A DNA stretch of 40,426 nt from Natronocalculus amylovorans (GTDB taxonomy: Archaea; Halobacteriota; Halobacteria; Halobacteriales; Haloferacaceae). The position numbers were made by a program, and so were the translations under genes. Below are positions 9,358 through 19,254 of this stretch, in pieces. Below the pieces are notes generated by a model that did no database searches, was not told the origin of the DNA, and was given only the letters and a program-made list of their open reading frames with translations. Each line of letters begins with the position of its first letter. Position 1 is the first letter of the stretch. Where the stretch lies: positions 1 through 40,426 of the forward strand of contig NZ_JAKRVX010000012.1 in assembly GCF_023638035.1 (NCBI RefSeq), read 5' to 3'.

Positions 9358-10500
9358 TTACTGTTCGTAGCCTTGTTCTGCAAGTGCTTCTTCGATCGAT
9401 GAAAGCACGTACTGAACGTTTTTCGGACGGGCAGAGTAGCCCATACAGCCGATTCGCCAGATATCACCTGCAAGATCACCCAAACCACTCGCGATCTCAA
9501 GATCGTAGGTATCCAGCAGGTATGAGATGACGGCACCGTCGTCAACGCCATCAGGAACACGAACTGCATTGAGGCTTGGTAGCCAGTATTCGTCCGGTGC
9601 GTTCATCTCAAGCCCCATCTCCTGAAGTCCGCTTTTGAGCTCACCAGCGACATTCAGATGCCGTTCCCAGCGGTTTTCAATGCCTTCTTCGGCGACAAGT
9701 CTGAGTGCCTCTCGAATCGCATAGACGTTCGTAATCGGTGCAGTATGGTGATATGATCGATCGTCTCCCCAGTAGCCTTCAAGCAACGATAGGTCGAGAT
9801 ACCACGATCGTGGCTCCTCTTCGCGGGAGAGGACCTTGTCCATCGTCCGATCGTTCAGCGTGAGTGGGCTTGCGCCTGGTGGACAAGAAAGACATTTCTG
9901 TGGCCCAGAGTAGGCAACATCAACACCCCACTCATCAACCTGCATCTCCACACCACCGAGCGAGGTCACACAGTCTGCAATCACGTATGCGTCGTGATCG
10001 TGTGCGATCGACGTAAGCTCCGAAACGTTTGGCTGTAGAACACCTGTGCTGGTTTCGGCGTGAATAAACCCGAACACATCCGGCTGATGCTCATCAAACG
10101 CTTTTTGAACGTCGACTGGATCAAGCGGTTCACCCCACGGAGCCTCAACATGGACGACCTCACCACCTGCACGCCGTGCCATGCTCTCCATGCGACCGCC
10201 GAAGTAGCCATTTGTTGGTACGAGCATGGTATCTCCGGGTTCGACGACATTGCCAATCGCAGCTTCCATCGATGCAGAGCCAGTCCCCGAAACCGGGATC
10301 GTCCACTGGTTATCGGTTCGGAATGTGTACCGGAGTAGCTCCTGTACCTCGTTCATAATCTCAATGAACGATGGGTCAAGGTGTCCAACAAGCGGTGTGC
10401 TCATCGCCTGCAGCACGCGCGGGTGCACGTCGCTTGGACCCGGCCCCATCAGTGTTCGATCCGGCGGTGTCAGCTCGCCAACTTCTGGTGCGTCAGCCAT
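9358..10500 (-). CDS. Class V aminotransferase (serine/alanine-glyoxylate or -pyruvate type)
   Basis: This is a fold type I PLP enzyme of 380 residues, the usual length. The N-terminus has MGPGPSDV, typical of alanine-glyoxylate aminotransferases. Asp176 (in VIADCVTSLGG) should contact the PLP nitrogen, and Lys202 in SGPQKCLSCPPG is the Schiff-base Lys. A C-terminal RIGCMG motif is also characteristic. The start was set at ATG 10500 (MADAPEVG) rather than an upstream in-frame Met with a Cys/His-rich leader. A related but shorter paralog lies at 33374-34438. The exact amino donor cannot be read from sequence. Confidence 0.92.
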   Translation of the reverse strand: MADAPEVGELTPPDRTLMGPGPSDVHPRVLQAMSTPLVGHLDPSFIEIMNEVQELLRYTFRTDNQWTIPVSGTGSASMEAAIGNVVEPGDTMLVPTNGYFGGRMESMARRAGGEVVHVEAPWGEPLDPVDVQKAFDEHQPDVFGFIHAETSTGVLQPNVSELTSIAHDHDAYVIADCVTSLGGVEMQVDEWGVDVAYSGPQKCLSCPPGASPLTLNDRTMDKVLSREEEPRSWYLDLSLLEGYWGDDRSYHHTAPITNVYAIREALRLVAEEGIENRWERHLNVAGELKSGLQEMGLEMNAPDEYWLPSLNAVRVPDGVDDGAVISYLLDTYDLEIASGLGDLAGDIWRIGCMGYSARPKNVQYVLSSIEEALAEQGYEQ

Positions 10501-10564
10501 AAGTGACGATATCTCACGGTGGGGGCAAAAACACATTGATCATTGAAAATAATGCTGATAGACT

Positions 10565-11503
10565 CTACATTTCCGATACAGTCGGTTCATCCATCGATTT
10601 TGACGCTTTGACTAATACTTCGGGGTCTGTGCTGACGCTAATTCGATCGAGTGCAAGTGCGACGATGTATGGTGCAGGCGAGATACCAGTTGCAGAAAAG
10701 AGGCCTTTGAACCCTGCTGTTGGATTAACTTCGAGAACGTACCATCGATCGCCGTCTGTAATAAGATCAATACCTGCACAATCTAGCCCGATGGCAGCCG
10801 TCGCGTCAACTGCAAGCGATACAAGCACGTCATCAAGGTCATCTGTGACATCAACCGCGTATCCACCACGTGCAATATTCGCTCGCCAGTCAGTTTTGGC
10901 TGCAAATCGGTCCATTGCGGCGATAACTGAATCAGCAACGACGTAGATTCTTCGATCCCACCATCGGTCACCGGGCGGTTTGATTCGAGATTGGGTCAGT
11001 GAAAGTCGGTCGCCAAACTGTGGCTCAGGCGGGTTGTTACGGTTCGCCTGTAACACGTTTGAGCCATGTGTACCAACAGCTCGTTTGTACACAACAGACT
11101 CTGTAAGCGTCTTGTTTGATGTAAAGAGCCGATCGTGGTTCAGGCTACAGACAGAGGCTGGCACCAAAATGCCCGCCTCAGAGAGTGTCGAAAGCGTCAT
11201 GAATTTATGTGTTGCCCGTACGGTCGCGAACGGGTCGTTTATCATCGGGACTGCTTGGCTGATAGTGTGTGCAACACCGATCGGGTCAAGTGGATATGAC
11301 TGTGTACTCAGAAGAATTCGGTTAATACAAACATCGATATCCGGTTCGATCGAAACGCCACTATCACCTGCAGTGAGAGTGAGTGATTCCTCATTAAGTC
11401 GAACTGGTACCGCACCAAGTTCGGAGATCGCCCCCTCGATCGCACGAAGTTCAGGACTCGTATGAAACGCTAATACCCCAACTCGCGGCGTCTCCAAGCT
11501 CAT
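10565..11503 (-). CDS. RimK-like ATP-grasp ligase
   Basis: The 312-residue protein has the ATP-grasp plan of the RimK/LysX/MptN group. Lys100 and Lys140 are the probable ATP-phosphate and adenine contacts, TDWRANIARGG (204-214) is the typical RimK substrate/ATP loop, and GIDLITDGDRWYVLEVN (244-260) supplies the magnesium ligands Glu258 and Asn260. Such enzymes form amide bonds between a carboxylate and an amino group (glutamylation of proteins, cofactors or LysW). The acceptor is unknown here. It lies between an aminotransferase and thrS on the same strand, with gaps of 64 and 82 bp. Confidence 0.88.
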   Translation of the reverse strand: MSLETPRVGVLAFHTSPELRAIEGAISELGAVPVRLNEESLTLTAGDSGVSIEPDIDVCINRILLSTQSYPLDPIGVAHTISQAVPMINDPFATVRATHKFMTLSTLSEAGILVPASVCSLNHDRLFTSNKTLTESVVYKRAVGTHGSNVLQANRNNPPEPQFGDRLSLTQSRIKPPGDRWWDRRIYVVADSVIAAMDRFAAKTDWRANIARGGYAVDVTDDLDDVLVSLAVDATAAIGLDCAGIDLITDGDRWYVLEVNPTAGFKGLFSATGISPAPYIVALALDRISVSTDPEVLVKASKSMDEPTVSEM

Positions 11504-11585
11504 GCAAAAAAGACGGATTGAATGCGGATAACAGTCGGTATCAATCGGTTTTACGGACTATCCAGCGCTCAAGCATGTTAACACG

Positions 11586-13520
11586 CTAGTCGAGGAAGTC
11601 CGGCCCCAGCCGTTTCTCAGTGCGTTCGGAGAGGATATGCTGAACGAACGTCTCTACCTCTACGTCTTGTTGTTCCTGCTCTTTGCGGTCTCGTACTGAG
11701 ATGGTTCCGGCTTCTGCCTCATTGCTTCCGACGATGAGCATATATGGAACCCGATCGTCCTGCGCTTCTCTGATTTTGCGACCAAGCGTCCACGATCGAT
11801 CTTCGATATCAACCCGGAACTCCTTCTCCGTCAGTTCGTTCTTCAGTCGATATGCGTAGCCGAGTTCGTCATCCGAGATCGGGAGGATGCGAATCTGCTC
11901 CGGTGCAAGCCAGAGTGGGAACTTCGCGTTGAAGTGCTCTATGAGAACCATCAAGAACCGCTCATAGCTGCCGTAGAGCGCACGATGGATCATCACCGGC
12001 TGGTGTTCCTCGTTGTCTTCACCAGTGTACGTCAGCTCGAATCGGTCCGGCATATTGAAATCAAGCTGGACGGTTGGACCGTCCCACTTCCGGCCAAGTG
12101 CGTCGGTGAACGCAAAGTCGATTTTTGGTCCATAGAACGCACCATCACCAGGTTCGAGATCGTAGTCAATATTCCCGCTTTCGAGGACCGCCTCAAGCTG
12201 GGACTCTGCCTGCTCCCAGATCTCATCTGAGCCAACGGATTTCTCCGGGCGCGTGGCGAGTGCAACCTCCGCATCAAGTTCGAACGTCTCGAACACGGTC
12301 ATAATGTTATCAATGATGAGGTTGATCTCCTGTTCGATCTGGTCCGGGCGACAGAACAGGTGGCCGTCATCGATCGTAAACGCCCAGACACGCGAGAGCC
12401 CGGAAAGCTCTCCACGCTGTTCTTTTCGGTACACCTTGCCATCTTCGTAGTACCGAACTGGGAGGTCACGGTAGCTCCACGACTGCTGATTGAAGATGGT
12501 TGCGTGCCCCGGGCAGTTCATCGGCTTGAGGCCATACTCCTCATCGTTCACATCAAGGAGGAACATGTCATCAACGTAGTTGTCGTAGTGGCCCGATTTT
12601 TTCCACAGCTCCGTTCGGAACAGATGTGGCGTCTCAACCGGCTCATACCCGGCTTCAAGATTAAGCTCTTCTGCGAAGTCCGACAGTTCATTGAGAATCC
12701 GCTTGCCATGTGGATGATACAATGGGAGGCCAGGTCCCGTCGTCTCGTTAATCGAGAAGATACCAAGCTCGCTGCCGAGTTTACGGTGATCGCGCTCTTT
12801 TGCCTCTTCACGCTGTGCGCGGAATGTTTCGAGATCGGATTCGCTCTCAAATGCCGTTCCGTACACACGCGTGAGCGTGTCGTTTTCTTCGTCGCCGCGC
12901 CAGAATGCAGCGGAGATGTTCGTCAGCTCAAACGCACCGATCTTCCCCGTCGATGCAACATGTGGCCCCTTACAGAGATCCTCGAACTCCGCTTGCACAT
13001 AGAATGAGATCTCCTCCTCATCTGCGGCTTCCGTCTCAAGGATGTCGAGTTTGTACGGGTTTGGCTCCGACTCGTACTTTTCGATCGCCTCCTCGCGCGA
13101 TCGGATCACACGCTCAATCTCGTAATCTTCCTCGACGATCGATTCCATTTCGGTTTCAATCGCTGACAAGTCGGATTCGTCAAGCTCGACACCCGTGATA
13201 TCATAGTAGAACCCTTCATCGGTCCATGGGCCGATCGTTAGCTGTGCATCCGGGTGGGTTCGAAGCAGCGCTTGTGCAAACACGTGTGCTGCGGAGTGTC
13301 TGAGGACGTCAAGATACTCGTCGCTCTGGTCAGTGACAATCTCAATTCGATCGCCATCGGATACTGCTGCGGCTTTATCAACAAGCTCGCCTTCGATCTT
13401 GCCGGCAACTGTGTCGCGTCCGAGACCGGGTCCAATCTCGTACGCTACATCTTCGAGCGTCGATCCCTCGGGGACCGTAAGGTTTGATCCATCCGGAAGG
13501 ACGACTGCGATATCGCTCAT
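11586..13520 (-). CDS. thrS: Threonyl-tRNA synthetase (bacterial-type editing domain)
   Basis: This class II synthetase charges tRNA-Thr. At 644 residues it has an N-terminal TGS domain (about 1-62), an editing domain with HSAAH (75-79) and CKGPH, the class II catalytic core ([33 protein letters not shown]) and a C-terminal anticodon-binding domain ([31 protein letters not shown]). The HxxxH and CxxxH editing motifs are those of bacterial ThrRS, not the D-aminoacyl deacylase-like domain of many archaeal ThrRS. The start is ATG 13520; the longer frame has a leader unlike a TGS domain. A CACTTATCC element about 28 nt upstream fits a leaderless promoter. Confidence 0.97.
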   Translation of the reverse strand: MSDIAVVLPDGSNLTVPEGSTLEDVAYEIGPGLGRDTVAGKIEGELVDKAAAVSDGDRIEIVTDQSDEYLDVLRHSAAHVFAQALLRTHPDAQLTIGPWTDEGFYYDITGVELDESDLSAIETEMESIVEEDYEIERVIRSREEAIEKYESEPNPYKLDILETEAADEEEISFYVQAEFEDLCKGPHVASTGKIGAFELTNISAAFWRGDEENDTLTRVYGTAFESESDLETFRAQREEAKERDHRKLGSELGIFSINETTGPGLPLYHPHGKRILNELSDFAEELNLEAGYEPVETPHLFRTELWKKSGHYDNYVDDMFLLDVNDEEYGLKPMNCPGHATIFNQQSWSYRDLPVRYYEDGKVYRKEQRGELSGLSRVWAFTIDDGHLFCRPDQIEQEINLIIDNIMTVFETFELDAEVALATRPEKSVGSDEIWEQAESQLEAVLESGNIDYDLEPGDGAFYGPKIDFAFTDALGRKWDGPTVQLDFNMPDRFELTYTGEDNEEHQPVMIHRALYGSYERFLMVLIEHFNAKFPLWLAPEQIRILPISDDELGYAYRLKNELTEKEFRVDIEDRSWTLGRKIREAQDDRVPYMLIVGSNEAEAGTISVRDRKEQEQQDVEVETFVQHILSERTEKRLGPDFLD

Positions 13521-13590
13521 ATCAAATCGAAGCCGGACGAACAGGATAAGTGTTTTTGAGTGTCGCTGTGGCGTGTCACACAATGAAAAC

Positions 13591-13600
13591 GTACTTATAT
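13591..13600 (+). promoter_or_regulatory. TATA box for hjc
   Basis: GTACTTATAT is centred about 44 nt before the hjc ATG at 13641, giving a short leader that contains AGGAG at 13628-13632. In this window most genes lack such a ribosome binding site, so hjc looks like a leadered gene. Confidence 0.5.
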
Positions 13601-13640
13601 AGGTTGTGAGCCGATCATATCTGAGAGAGGAGAACCCGAA

Positions 13641-14054
13641 ATGGCAAGCAGGAAAGGCGATCGACGAGAGCGTGAACTTGTCAACAAACTCGATGCAAAC
13701 GGCTTTGCAGTGATGCGGGCACCTGCGAGCGGCAGTGCAACAGAACGTGACCTTCCGGACGTGATCGCAGGAAATGGTGAGCGATTCTATGCGATCGAAG
13801 CAAAAGCAAGCAGCGGTAGACCGATCTATCTGGATGCGGCTGAGGTTGCATCGCTACAGTATTTTGCGGACTCATTTGGGGCGGAGGCGTTGATCGCTGT
13901 TCGGTTCGATCGGGAAGCGTGGTACTTTTTCGAGCCCGACGAGCTGTACCGAACTGATGGCGGCAACTATCGTGTCAAAAAGGAGACCGCCTTGAGTGAG
14001 GGGTGGGATTTGCACGCGATCGCTGGGCAGTCAGAGCAGTCACGGCTCTTTTGA
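13641..14054 (+). CDS. hjc: Holliday junction resolvase Hjc
   Basis: This archaeal resolvase cuts four-way junctions during recombination. The 137-residue protein has the PD-(D/E)XK nuclease core. By alignment with Pyrococcus Hjc, Glu10 ([10 protein letters not shown]), Asp40 (LPDVIAGNG), Glu53 and Lys55 (YAIEAKA) match its four catalytic positions. A helix rich in charged residues follows. An AGGAG ribosome binding site lies 8 nt before ATG 13641. The helicase gene follows 44 bp later on the same strand, suggesting a joint role in DNA processing. Confidence 0.96.
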   Translation: MASRKGDRRERELVNKLDANGFAVMRAPASGSATERDLPDVIAGNGERFYAIEAKASSGRPIYLDAAEVASLQYFADSFGAEALIAVRFDREAWYFFEPDELYRTDGGNYRVKKETALSEGWDLHAIAGQSEQSRLF

Positions 14055-14098
14055 ACACCTGCCGAAACAATTAGTCACGTTCGACTCCGATCAACGGT

Positions 14099-16447
14099 GT
14101 GGACGACATTCATCAGTGGCTTCGGACTCGCCCATACTACGCTGGACAGATCGCAGACATGCGAACAGTACCAGCACGCGAACCGGAGTTTTCATCGATC
14201 GAACTTGAGCCGCGGCTGGAATCTGCACTCTCAAAACAGGGAATTGCACAGCCATACCGTCATCAAGCGGAGACGATTGAAGCGGTTCGAGATGGGGAGA
14301 ATGTCGTTCTTGCAACCGAAACCGCAAGCGGAAAAAGCCTTACATACACTGTTCCGGCGTTTGAGAATGCAATGGACCACGGTGGTCGGACACTCTACAT
14401 CGGTCCGCAGAACGCGCTGATCGCCGATCAAGAGAGCTCGCTAAGCTCGCTTGCACACGGGCTCGGATTTGGGAGTCGTGTCTCAGTAGCGTCATACACG
14501 GGACGGCAGTCAAAAAGTGAAAAGAAAGCCGTCCGCGATCGACGGCCAACCGTCCTGTTGTCAAACCCGGATATGCTGCACTATGCACTGTTGCCCCATG
14601 CTTATCGGCTGTGGGATTGGTTTTTCAAATCGCTTGAACTGGTTGTGATTGACGAAGTCCACAACTATCGCGGTGTGTTTGGGACACAGGTCGCGCTTGT
14701 GATGCGACGACTCAACAGACTGTGTGAACGCTACGGGAGCGAGCCACAGTTTGTGTGTTGTTCGGCAACGATCGGGAATCCAGTCGAGCATGCCGCACGA
14801 ATCACCGGAACAGACGAAACAACGTATACACTCATCGACGAGGATACGAGCGGCCGTGGACCACGTCACTGGGTGCTTTGGAATCCACCGGAGTACGAGA
14901 ACGAGTGGCAAGCACAAGGATCTGGCCGACGGCGATCGAACCACAGCGAGGCAAAACAGCTCTTTTGTGATCTGGTCACTGCAGGCTATCAGACGCTCAC
15001 GTTCACGCGGGCACGACAGGCCGCAGAGCAGTATGCAACCGAAAGCGCTCGAGAGCTGCGCGATCGAGGTGAGAGCGAGCTTGCCGGAAAAGTGAGCGCA
15101 TATCAGGCCGCACTACAACACGAAACGAGACGAGACATTGAATCACAGCTTCATAGCGGTGCACTTCGTGGGGTCTGGAGCACAAATGCGCTTGAGTTGG
15201 GTGTCGATGTTGGAGGACTTGATGCCGTTATTTTGGATGGGTATCCAGGAACGCGGATGTCTGCGTATCAACAAGCTGGACGAGCAGGGAGAGGGAGCGA
15301 CCCCGCGTTGGTTGTGCTGATTGGTGGTGAAGATCAGCTTGATCAGTATCTGATGCGGAATCCAGATGAGTTCTTTGCAGCCGATCCGGAACAAGCGATT
15401 TCGAACCCTGAAAATGAGGAGTTGCTTCCGGACCATATCGCGGCTGCAGCCAACGAAAACTGGCTCTCAGTTGACGACGAGGTGCACTTTGGCGGGCCGT
15501 TCCCGGATATTATTTCGCGACTAGAAAGTGAGGGCCGATTGGAACGCCGATCGACCGATGATGGTGTCCGCTGGACCTACGCTGGCGGCGGGAGTCCACA
15601 GCATTCGATGAGCTTGCGGACGATCGACGATCGAGAGATCAACCTGCTCGATGGACGAACAAACGAAACGATCGCCTCGCTCGCGTTTGCAGACGCACTT
15701 CGTGATGCACACGAGGGCGCGATTTATCATCAACAAGGCCAAAGCTACGAGGTCTCATCGCTCGATCTCGATCGGGATGTTGCGGTGTTGCAGCCAACGT
15801 GGGCGGATTACTACACAAAAGTCCTCACCGACAAGTCTATTGACGTGACTAGTGATCTGCTTGAAAAACCGCTTTCTGGGGACTCCGATGCAACGGTTCG
15901 GTTTGCGGATGTCACCGTCACAGAGCAGATCACTGGGTTCCAACGGAAAGATCGAAAAACAGGAACGGTGATTGGTGAAAGAGTTCTCGACCTTCCAGAG
16001 ACGACGCTGCGAACCAAGGCGTTGTACTATACGCTCCCACCGACGTTGGAAACCAAGATTCGATCGGAGCATACAGACTGGGAGTTCAATGGTGGGATCC
16101 ATGCTGCGGAGCACGGCATAATTTCGCTGTTTCCGTTTACACTGCTTTGTGACCGCGGCGACATTGGTGGCATCTCTACCCCATATCACCCACACACTGA
16201 GCGGAGCACAGTCTTCATTTATGATGGTTATCCCGGTGGCGTTGGGTTAACAAGAGCTGGCTATTCGATCGTCGAAGAGCTGATGAGTCGAACGGCGACC
16301 CTCATTTCGGGGTGCGATTGTACAGATGGCTGTCCGTCATGTGTGCAGTCACCGCAGTGTGGAAATGCAAACGAACCACTCGCAAAAAAACCGGCGGTGT
16401 GGCAACTTGAGGCGTTGGTTGCGTCCGAAAATAGCGACTCAGGCTAA
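14099..16447 (+). CDS. DEAD/DEAH-box helicase with C-terminal DUF1998/MZB zinc domain (Hrq1/YprA-like)
   Basis: The 782-residue superfamily 2 helicase has the Q-motif region (YRHQAETIEAV), Walker A TETASGKS (73-80), Walker B DEVH (185-188), SATIGNP (motif III) and QQAGRAGRGSD (motif VI). The C-terminus holds four clustered Cys in GCDCTDGCPSCVQSPQCG followed by a Leu/Ala helix, the MZB/DUF1998 signature seen in RecQ4-related Hrq1 and bacterial YprA/MrfA helicases. These unwind DNA 3'-5' in crosslink repair. The start is GTG at 14099. It follows hjc by 44 bp, probably in one transcript. Its stop overlaps the convergent zinc-finger gene by 9 bp. Confidence 0.94.
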   Translation: MDDIHQWLRTRPYYAGQIADMRTVPAREPEFSSIELEPRLESALSKQGIAQPYRHQAETIEAVRDGENVVLATETASGKSLTYTVPAFENAMDHGGRTLYIGPQNALIADQESSLSSLAHGLGFGSRVSVASYTGRQSKSEKKAVRDRRPTVLLSNPDMLHYALLPHAYRLWDWFFKSLELVVIDEVHNYRGVFGTQVALVMRRLNRLCERYGSEPQFVCCSATIGNPVEHAARITGTDETTYTLIDEDTSGRGPRHWVLWNPPEYENEWQAQGSGRRRSNHSEAKQLFCDLVTAGYQTLTFTRARQAAEQYATESARELRDRGESELAGKVSAYQAALQHETRRDIESQLHSGALRGVWSTNALELGVDVGGLDAVILDGYPGTRMSAYQQAGRAGRGSDPALVVLIGGEDQLDQYLMRNPDEFFAADPEQAISNPENEELLPDHIAAAANENWLSVDDEVHFGGPFPDIISRLESEGRLERRSTDDGVRWTYAGGGSPQHSMSLRTIDDREINLLDGRTNETIASLAFADALRDAHEGAIYHQQGQSYEVSSLDLDRDVAVLQPTWADYYTKVLTDKSIDVTSDLLEKPLSGDSDATVRFADVTVTEQITGFQRKDRKTGTVIGERVLDLPETTLRTKALYYTLPPTLETKIRSEHTDWEFNGGIHAAEHGIISLFPFTLLCDRGDIGGISTPYHPHTERSTVFIYDGYPGGVGLTRAGYSIVEELMSRTATLISGCDCTDGCPSCVQSPQCGNANEPLAKKPAVWQLEALVASENSDSG

Positions 16448-16636
16448 CCACTCACTACCGATGTCGCCGGCAACGTTTCGTCGCCACTGTCTAAATCCAG
16501 ATTTACAGCGTGGGTTTTCATCGAGATGGTCCATAAATCCCGCTCCCGGATCAGCTAATCGGGACTGACAGAACGGACAATGGTTGTGGTCGGTCCACTC
16601 TGCGATCGGGATGTTTTTTATGTCACTCGTTGCCAT
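16439..16636 (-). CDS. Small C2HC zinc-finger protein (haloarchaeal DUF7501-like)
   Basis: The 65-residue protein has Cys20, Cys23 (HCPFCQ), His37 and Cys44 (FMDHLDENPRC), a single zinc finger of the CxxC-H-C type, followed by a short basic/aromatic tail (FRQWRRNV). I recall similar tiny proteins in many haloarchaea; their function is unknown. A GGTATATATC TATA box at 16659-16668, 28 nt before the ATG, supports it as a real, leaderless gene. It converges with the helicase gene and overlaps its last 9 bp. Confidence 0.82.
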   Translation of the reverse strand: MATSDIKNIPIAEWTDHNHCPFCQSRLADPGAGFMDHLDENPRCKSGFRQWRRNVAGDIGSEWLA

Positions 16637-16658
16637 ACAGCACTATTCGATAGAATCC

Positions 16659-16668
16659 GGTATATATC
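16659..16668 (-). promoter_or_regulatory. TATA box for the small zinc-finger gene
   Basis: The GGTATATATC stretch is centred 28 nt before the ATG at 16636 (read on the minus strand as GATATATACC). It is a textbook spacing for a leaderless archaeal promoter. Confidence 0.6.
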
Positions 16669-16744
16669 TTAGGATCAGACAGGAATCAATAACAAATCAA
16701 TAAAGAACGCATATATTATTGGTCGTTTGTTTCGTTGTTACCAG

Positions 16745-19207
16745 CTAAAGACTGCGTCTCCACACAATCGATTGGACGTTTCCAAGTGTGACGGAGTCGC
16801 GGTCTGCGCCGGTAGCAACGGCGGGTGCGGCGAGTGCTGGCTCCCAGCCATCGGTTGGGAGGTCAGCAATCTCGTCGGCCAAGATTTCCGGTGAGACCTC
16901 AATCGGTGGTCCCTCCATGTTTGCTGCAAAGAGTAGTTGTTCATCACCGTCTGGGGACTCTCGAAGCCCGTAGTAGAGGACGGTTCCGTTTGTTGGATGT
17001 CTGTAGCCGTACGCTTCGTTCCCTTCGTGATCGATATCCGATCGAAGCCATGGACGTTCGTGCCGGAACTCTCTGACCGCCAGGTCGAACGCAGTACGCT
17101 CGTCGTCCTGTTCATCTGCCCAGTGGCTGAGATTTGCGTAGTGATGAATATCTTCCATCCACGCATAAGCGAACGTCTCCAGATCATCAGCAGTAATCTC
17201 CTTGCCAAATGGCGTCTCAAGGGTTGAAAGAACGGTTGCGATCGCATCGAGATCGTAGTCCGTCAGATCAACTGCCGAAAGCAGCGCTCGGATGAACATC
17301 CGAAGGTCGTCTTTCTCAGTAAAGCCGAGCGATTTGAGTCCGCCAAAGAAGCGATCGTCGCCGTACACGTCATCTGGAATCTGCCAATCAACGAGGTATG
17401 CCTCCTCTGCTACAACCTTGACGTTCCATGCCGGATCCGTATCGCGGATGAATCCCCACGGCGATCGCATATTTGCACCGACAAAGTCCATCGGAACGCC
17501 CGGCATGAAACAGTAGAATAGCATCGTTGCCGCAGGGCTGTTGTACGCCTCATTGAGGGTTTCCGGCAGTGTCTCTGCAAGGTGTGGATTCTCTTGTGGG
17601 GCATTCCATGCGTCACCAACTTCGGTCTGTGTTCCACGACGGATGGTGTCATGGTTTGCGACGCCGGTAATCCACTGGCTTCCAAACTCTGCGACCTCTT
17701 TGACGCGCCACCATTTTGTTGCCCAGAATGTAAGCAGTGCAGGCGTGTTGTGCGCAAACGTTACGGGCGACCACTGGAACGCGTGTGGGTGCTGTTCGAT
17801 AAGGGTTCGATACGTCGACGCAAGCTCCCAATCCTCCTGCGGCCATGGCCGGCCATCCTCGTAGATCATCCACGGACGATACTCCGTTCCAGCGACTTCC
17901 TGAGTAATCGCATCCATTTTCGCGAGATACGCATCATCGTGGATCATTTCCTCGCGCTCCGGATCCCAGTAACGGAAGTCCTGTGCACCATCAACCCGGA
18001 TCCCATCCGCTCCGAGGTCCATCTTTCGGCGCTGGAGTTCAAGCAGGATTGCTCGAACGGTTGGCTCTGTATAGTCGAGGTGTTTGCCATACATTCCGGG
18101 GCCCTCAAAGAAGTGCTCCGAAAGGAGTGGAATGGAACCGTTATCGGCGTGCCCAAGCGCAATATCAAAGACAACCTTGATCGGCTCCGGAAGGTTGTGA
18201 CAGGCGGCAATGAAGTCAACTAACTCGTCCGGTCGGTTGCTCTCTAGGATTGCCGGGTTCGTCGCAGAGAAGGCGGAGACAACAATGTCGTATCCCCAGT
18301 TTATCATCTCCGGGTTACCAATTTTGACCTCGATCGACTGTGCATCGGTCGATCGGTCAAGCTGCTGTGGCGTCCAGTAGTCATGAAGGTCGGGATTCTG
18401 TGTAATCGGCTCAGTTGGCATTAGCTGAATCGCATCGTAGCCGACAAAATTCCGCTCTGCTGGGGTCAGCGCCTCGCCAGTCTGGAGTTTCTCACCGATC
18501 GTCTCATATTTTCTTGCAAGCCCGCCAAGACTCCCCGCTTCAGTTGCGGTTCCAGGGTGGATTTCAAGCATACTCACCGCAGGGTCAACCCGTGGAAGTC
18601 CGTCATCTTCACTGGTAGCGACGCGTTCAGCGTCTGTACCGATCGATGCAAAGTAGTCGCGATCGGCACGGTTGGCCTGCAGGTGCTGCATGTCATAGAT
18701 TTCGGACGGTGCATAGACGCCAAACGGAACCGAATCCGCGAGCGGGTCCGGGATGACGCCCCACTCCTCATCTCCGAGGTCGCTCTCTCGTGCGAGGGCT
18801 TCGCCGGGTGTTGGGCGTTTGTAGACCAGTTGGTAGAGCGTCCCAAGCTGTTGCCGTGTACCAGCAGACACATTATCTACGACGGCCCATGTGTAGTCCT
18901 CGTGCTGACGAACTGGAACCTGGTGGCGATCGAACGCAGCCGTCTCGTCCGTTGTCAGGTCAACTGAGCCCGTTGGTGTGTACAGTTCGAGATAGACGTC
19001 CGCTTCAGGTACGTCAGCCTCCGTTAGCTCCGGCGTCCAGAACCCGATCGTCACGGTTCCATCAACATTGACGTGCGAGCCAAGACGCGTGGAAAGTGTT
19101 TCAGCTGCATCGAACTCGCTGGTAGCTGTTTCAGTAACGTCCGTGTGCCATGCAATTAGTTCTGCAGTTTGATCGCTGCAAAGCGTTGGTGAAGTGTTTT
19201 GTGTCAT
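16745..19207 (-). CDS. GH13 glycoside hydrolase, possibly glucosylglycerol hydrolase-like
   Basis: This is an 820-residue alpha-amylase superfamily enzyme. Conserved region I is DIALGHADN (348-356), region II GIRVDGAQD (402-410; nucleophile Asp406), region III WMIYEDG (acid/base Glu450) and region IV GVANHDT (transition-state Asp520). An N-terminal beta-rich domain (about 45-130) and a long helical insertion precede the barrel. The non-standard region I (GHADN in place of the common NH) and the length resemble proteins annotated as glucosylglycerol hydrolases in cyanobacteria and haloarchaea; I give this from memory and with moderate confidence. There is no signal peptide, so it acts in the cytoplasm. 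It lies 47 bp downstream of the second GH13 gene, in one operon. Confidence 0.88.
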   Translation of the reverse strand: MTQNTSPTLCSDQTAELIAWHTDVTETATSEFDAAETLSTRLGSHVNVDGTVTIGFWTPELTEADVPEADVYLELYTPTGSVDLTTDETAAFDRHQVPVRQHEDYTWAVVDNVSAGTRQQLGTLYQLVYKRPTPGEALARESDLGDEEWGVIPDPLADSVPFGVYAPSEIYDMQHLQANRADRDYFASIGTDAERVATSEDDGLPRVDPAVSMLEIHPGTATEAGSLGGLARKYETIGEKLQTGEALTPAERNFVGYDAIQLMPTEPITQNPDLHDYWTPQQLDRSTDAQSIEVKIGNPEMINWGYDIVVSAFSATNPAILESNRPDELVDFIAACHNLPEPIKVVFDIALGHADNGSIPLLSEHFFEGPGMYGKHLDYTEPTVRAILLELQRRKMDLGADGIRVDGAQDFRYWDPEREEMIHDDAYLAKMDAITQEVAGTEYRPWMIYEDGRPWPQEDWELASTYRTLIEQHPHAFQWSPVTFAHNTPALLTFWATKWWRVKEVAEFGSQWITGVANHDTIRRGTQTEVGDAWNAPQENPHLAETLPETLNEAYNSPAATMLFYCFMPGVPMDFVGANMRSPWGFIRDTDPAWNVKVVAEEAYLVDWQIPDDVYGDDRFFGGLKSLGFTEKDDLRMFIRALLSAVDLTDYDLDAIATVLSTLETPFGKEITADDLETFAYAWMEDIHHYANLSHWADEQDDERTAFDLAVREFRHERPWLRSDIDHEGNEAYGYRHPTNGTVLYYGLRESPDGDEQLLFAANMEGPPIEVSPEILADEIADLPTDGWEPALAAPAVATGADRDSVTLGNVQSIVWRRSL

Positions 19208-19254
19208 CGAATAACTCTGTGAAATGATCGCTATGTCAGTACGTGTCGGTGCCG

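Noticed and set aside
10500-10536. Upstream start (MCFCPHRE) for the class V aminotransferase
   Set aside because: The leader is Cys/His-rich and falls in the promoter zone; the family begins near MADAPEVG.
12360-13007. Plus-strand frame of 215 codons opposite thrS
   Set aside because: It is a shadow of the conserved thrS catalytic region, with Cys/Arg-rich composition unlike haloarchaeal proteins.
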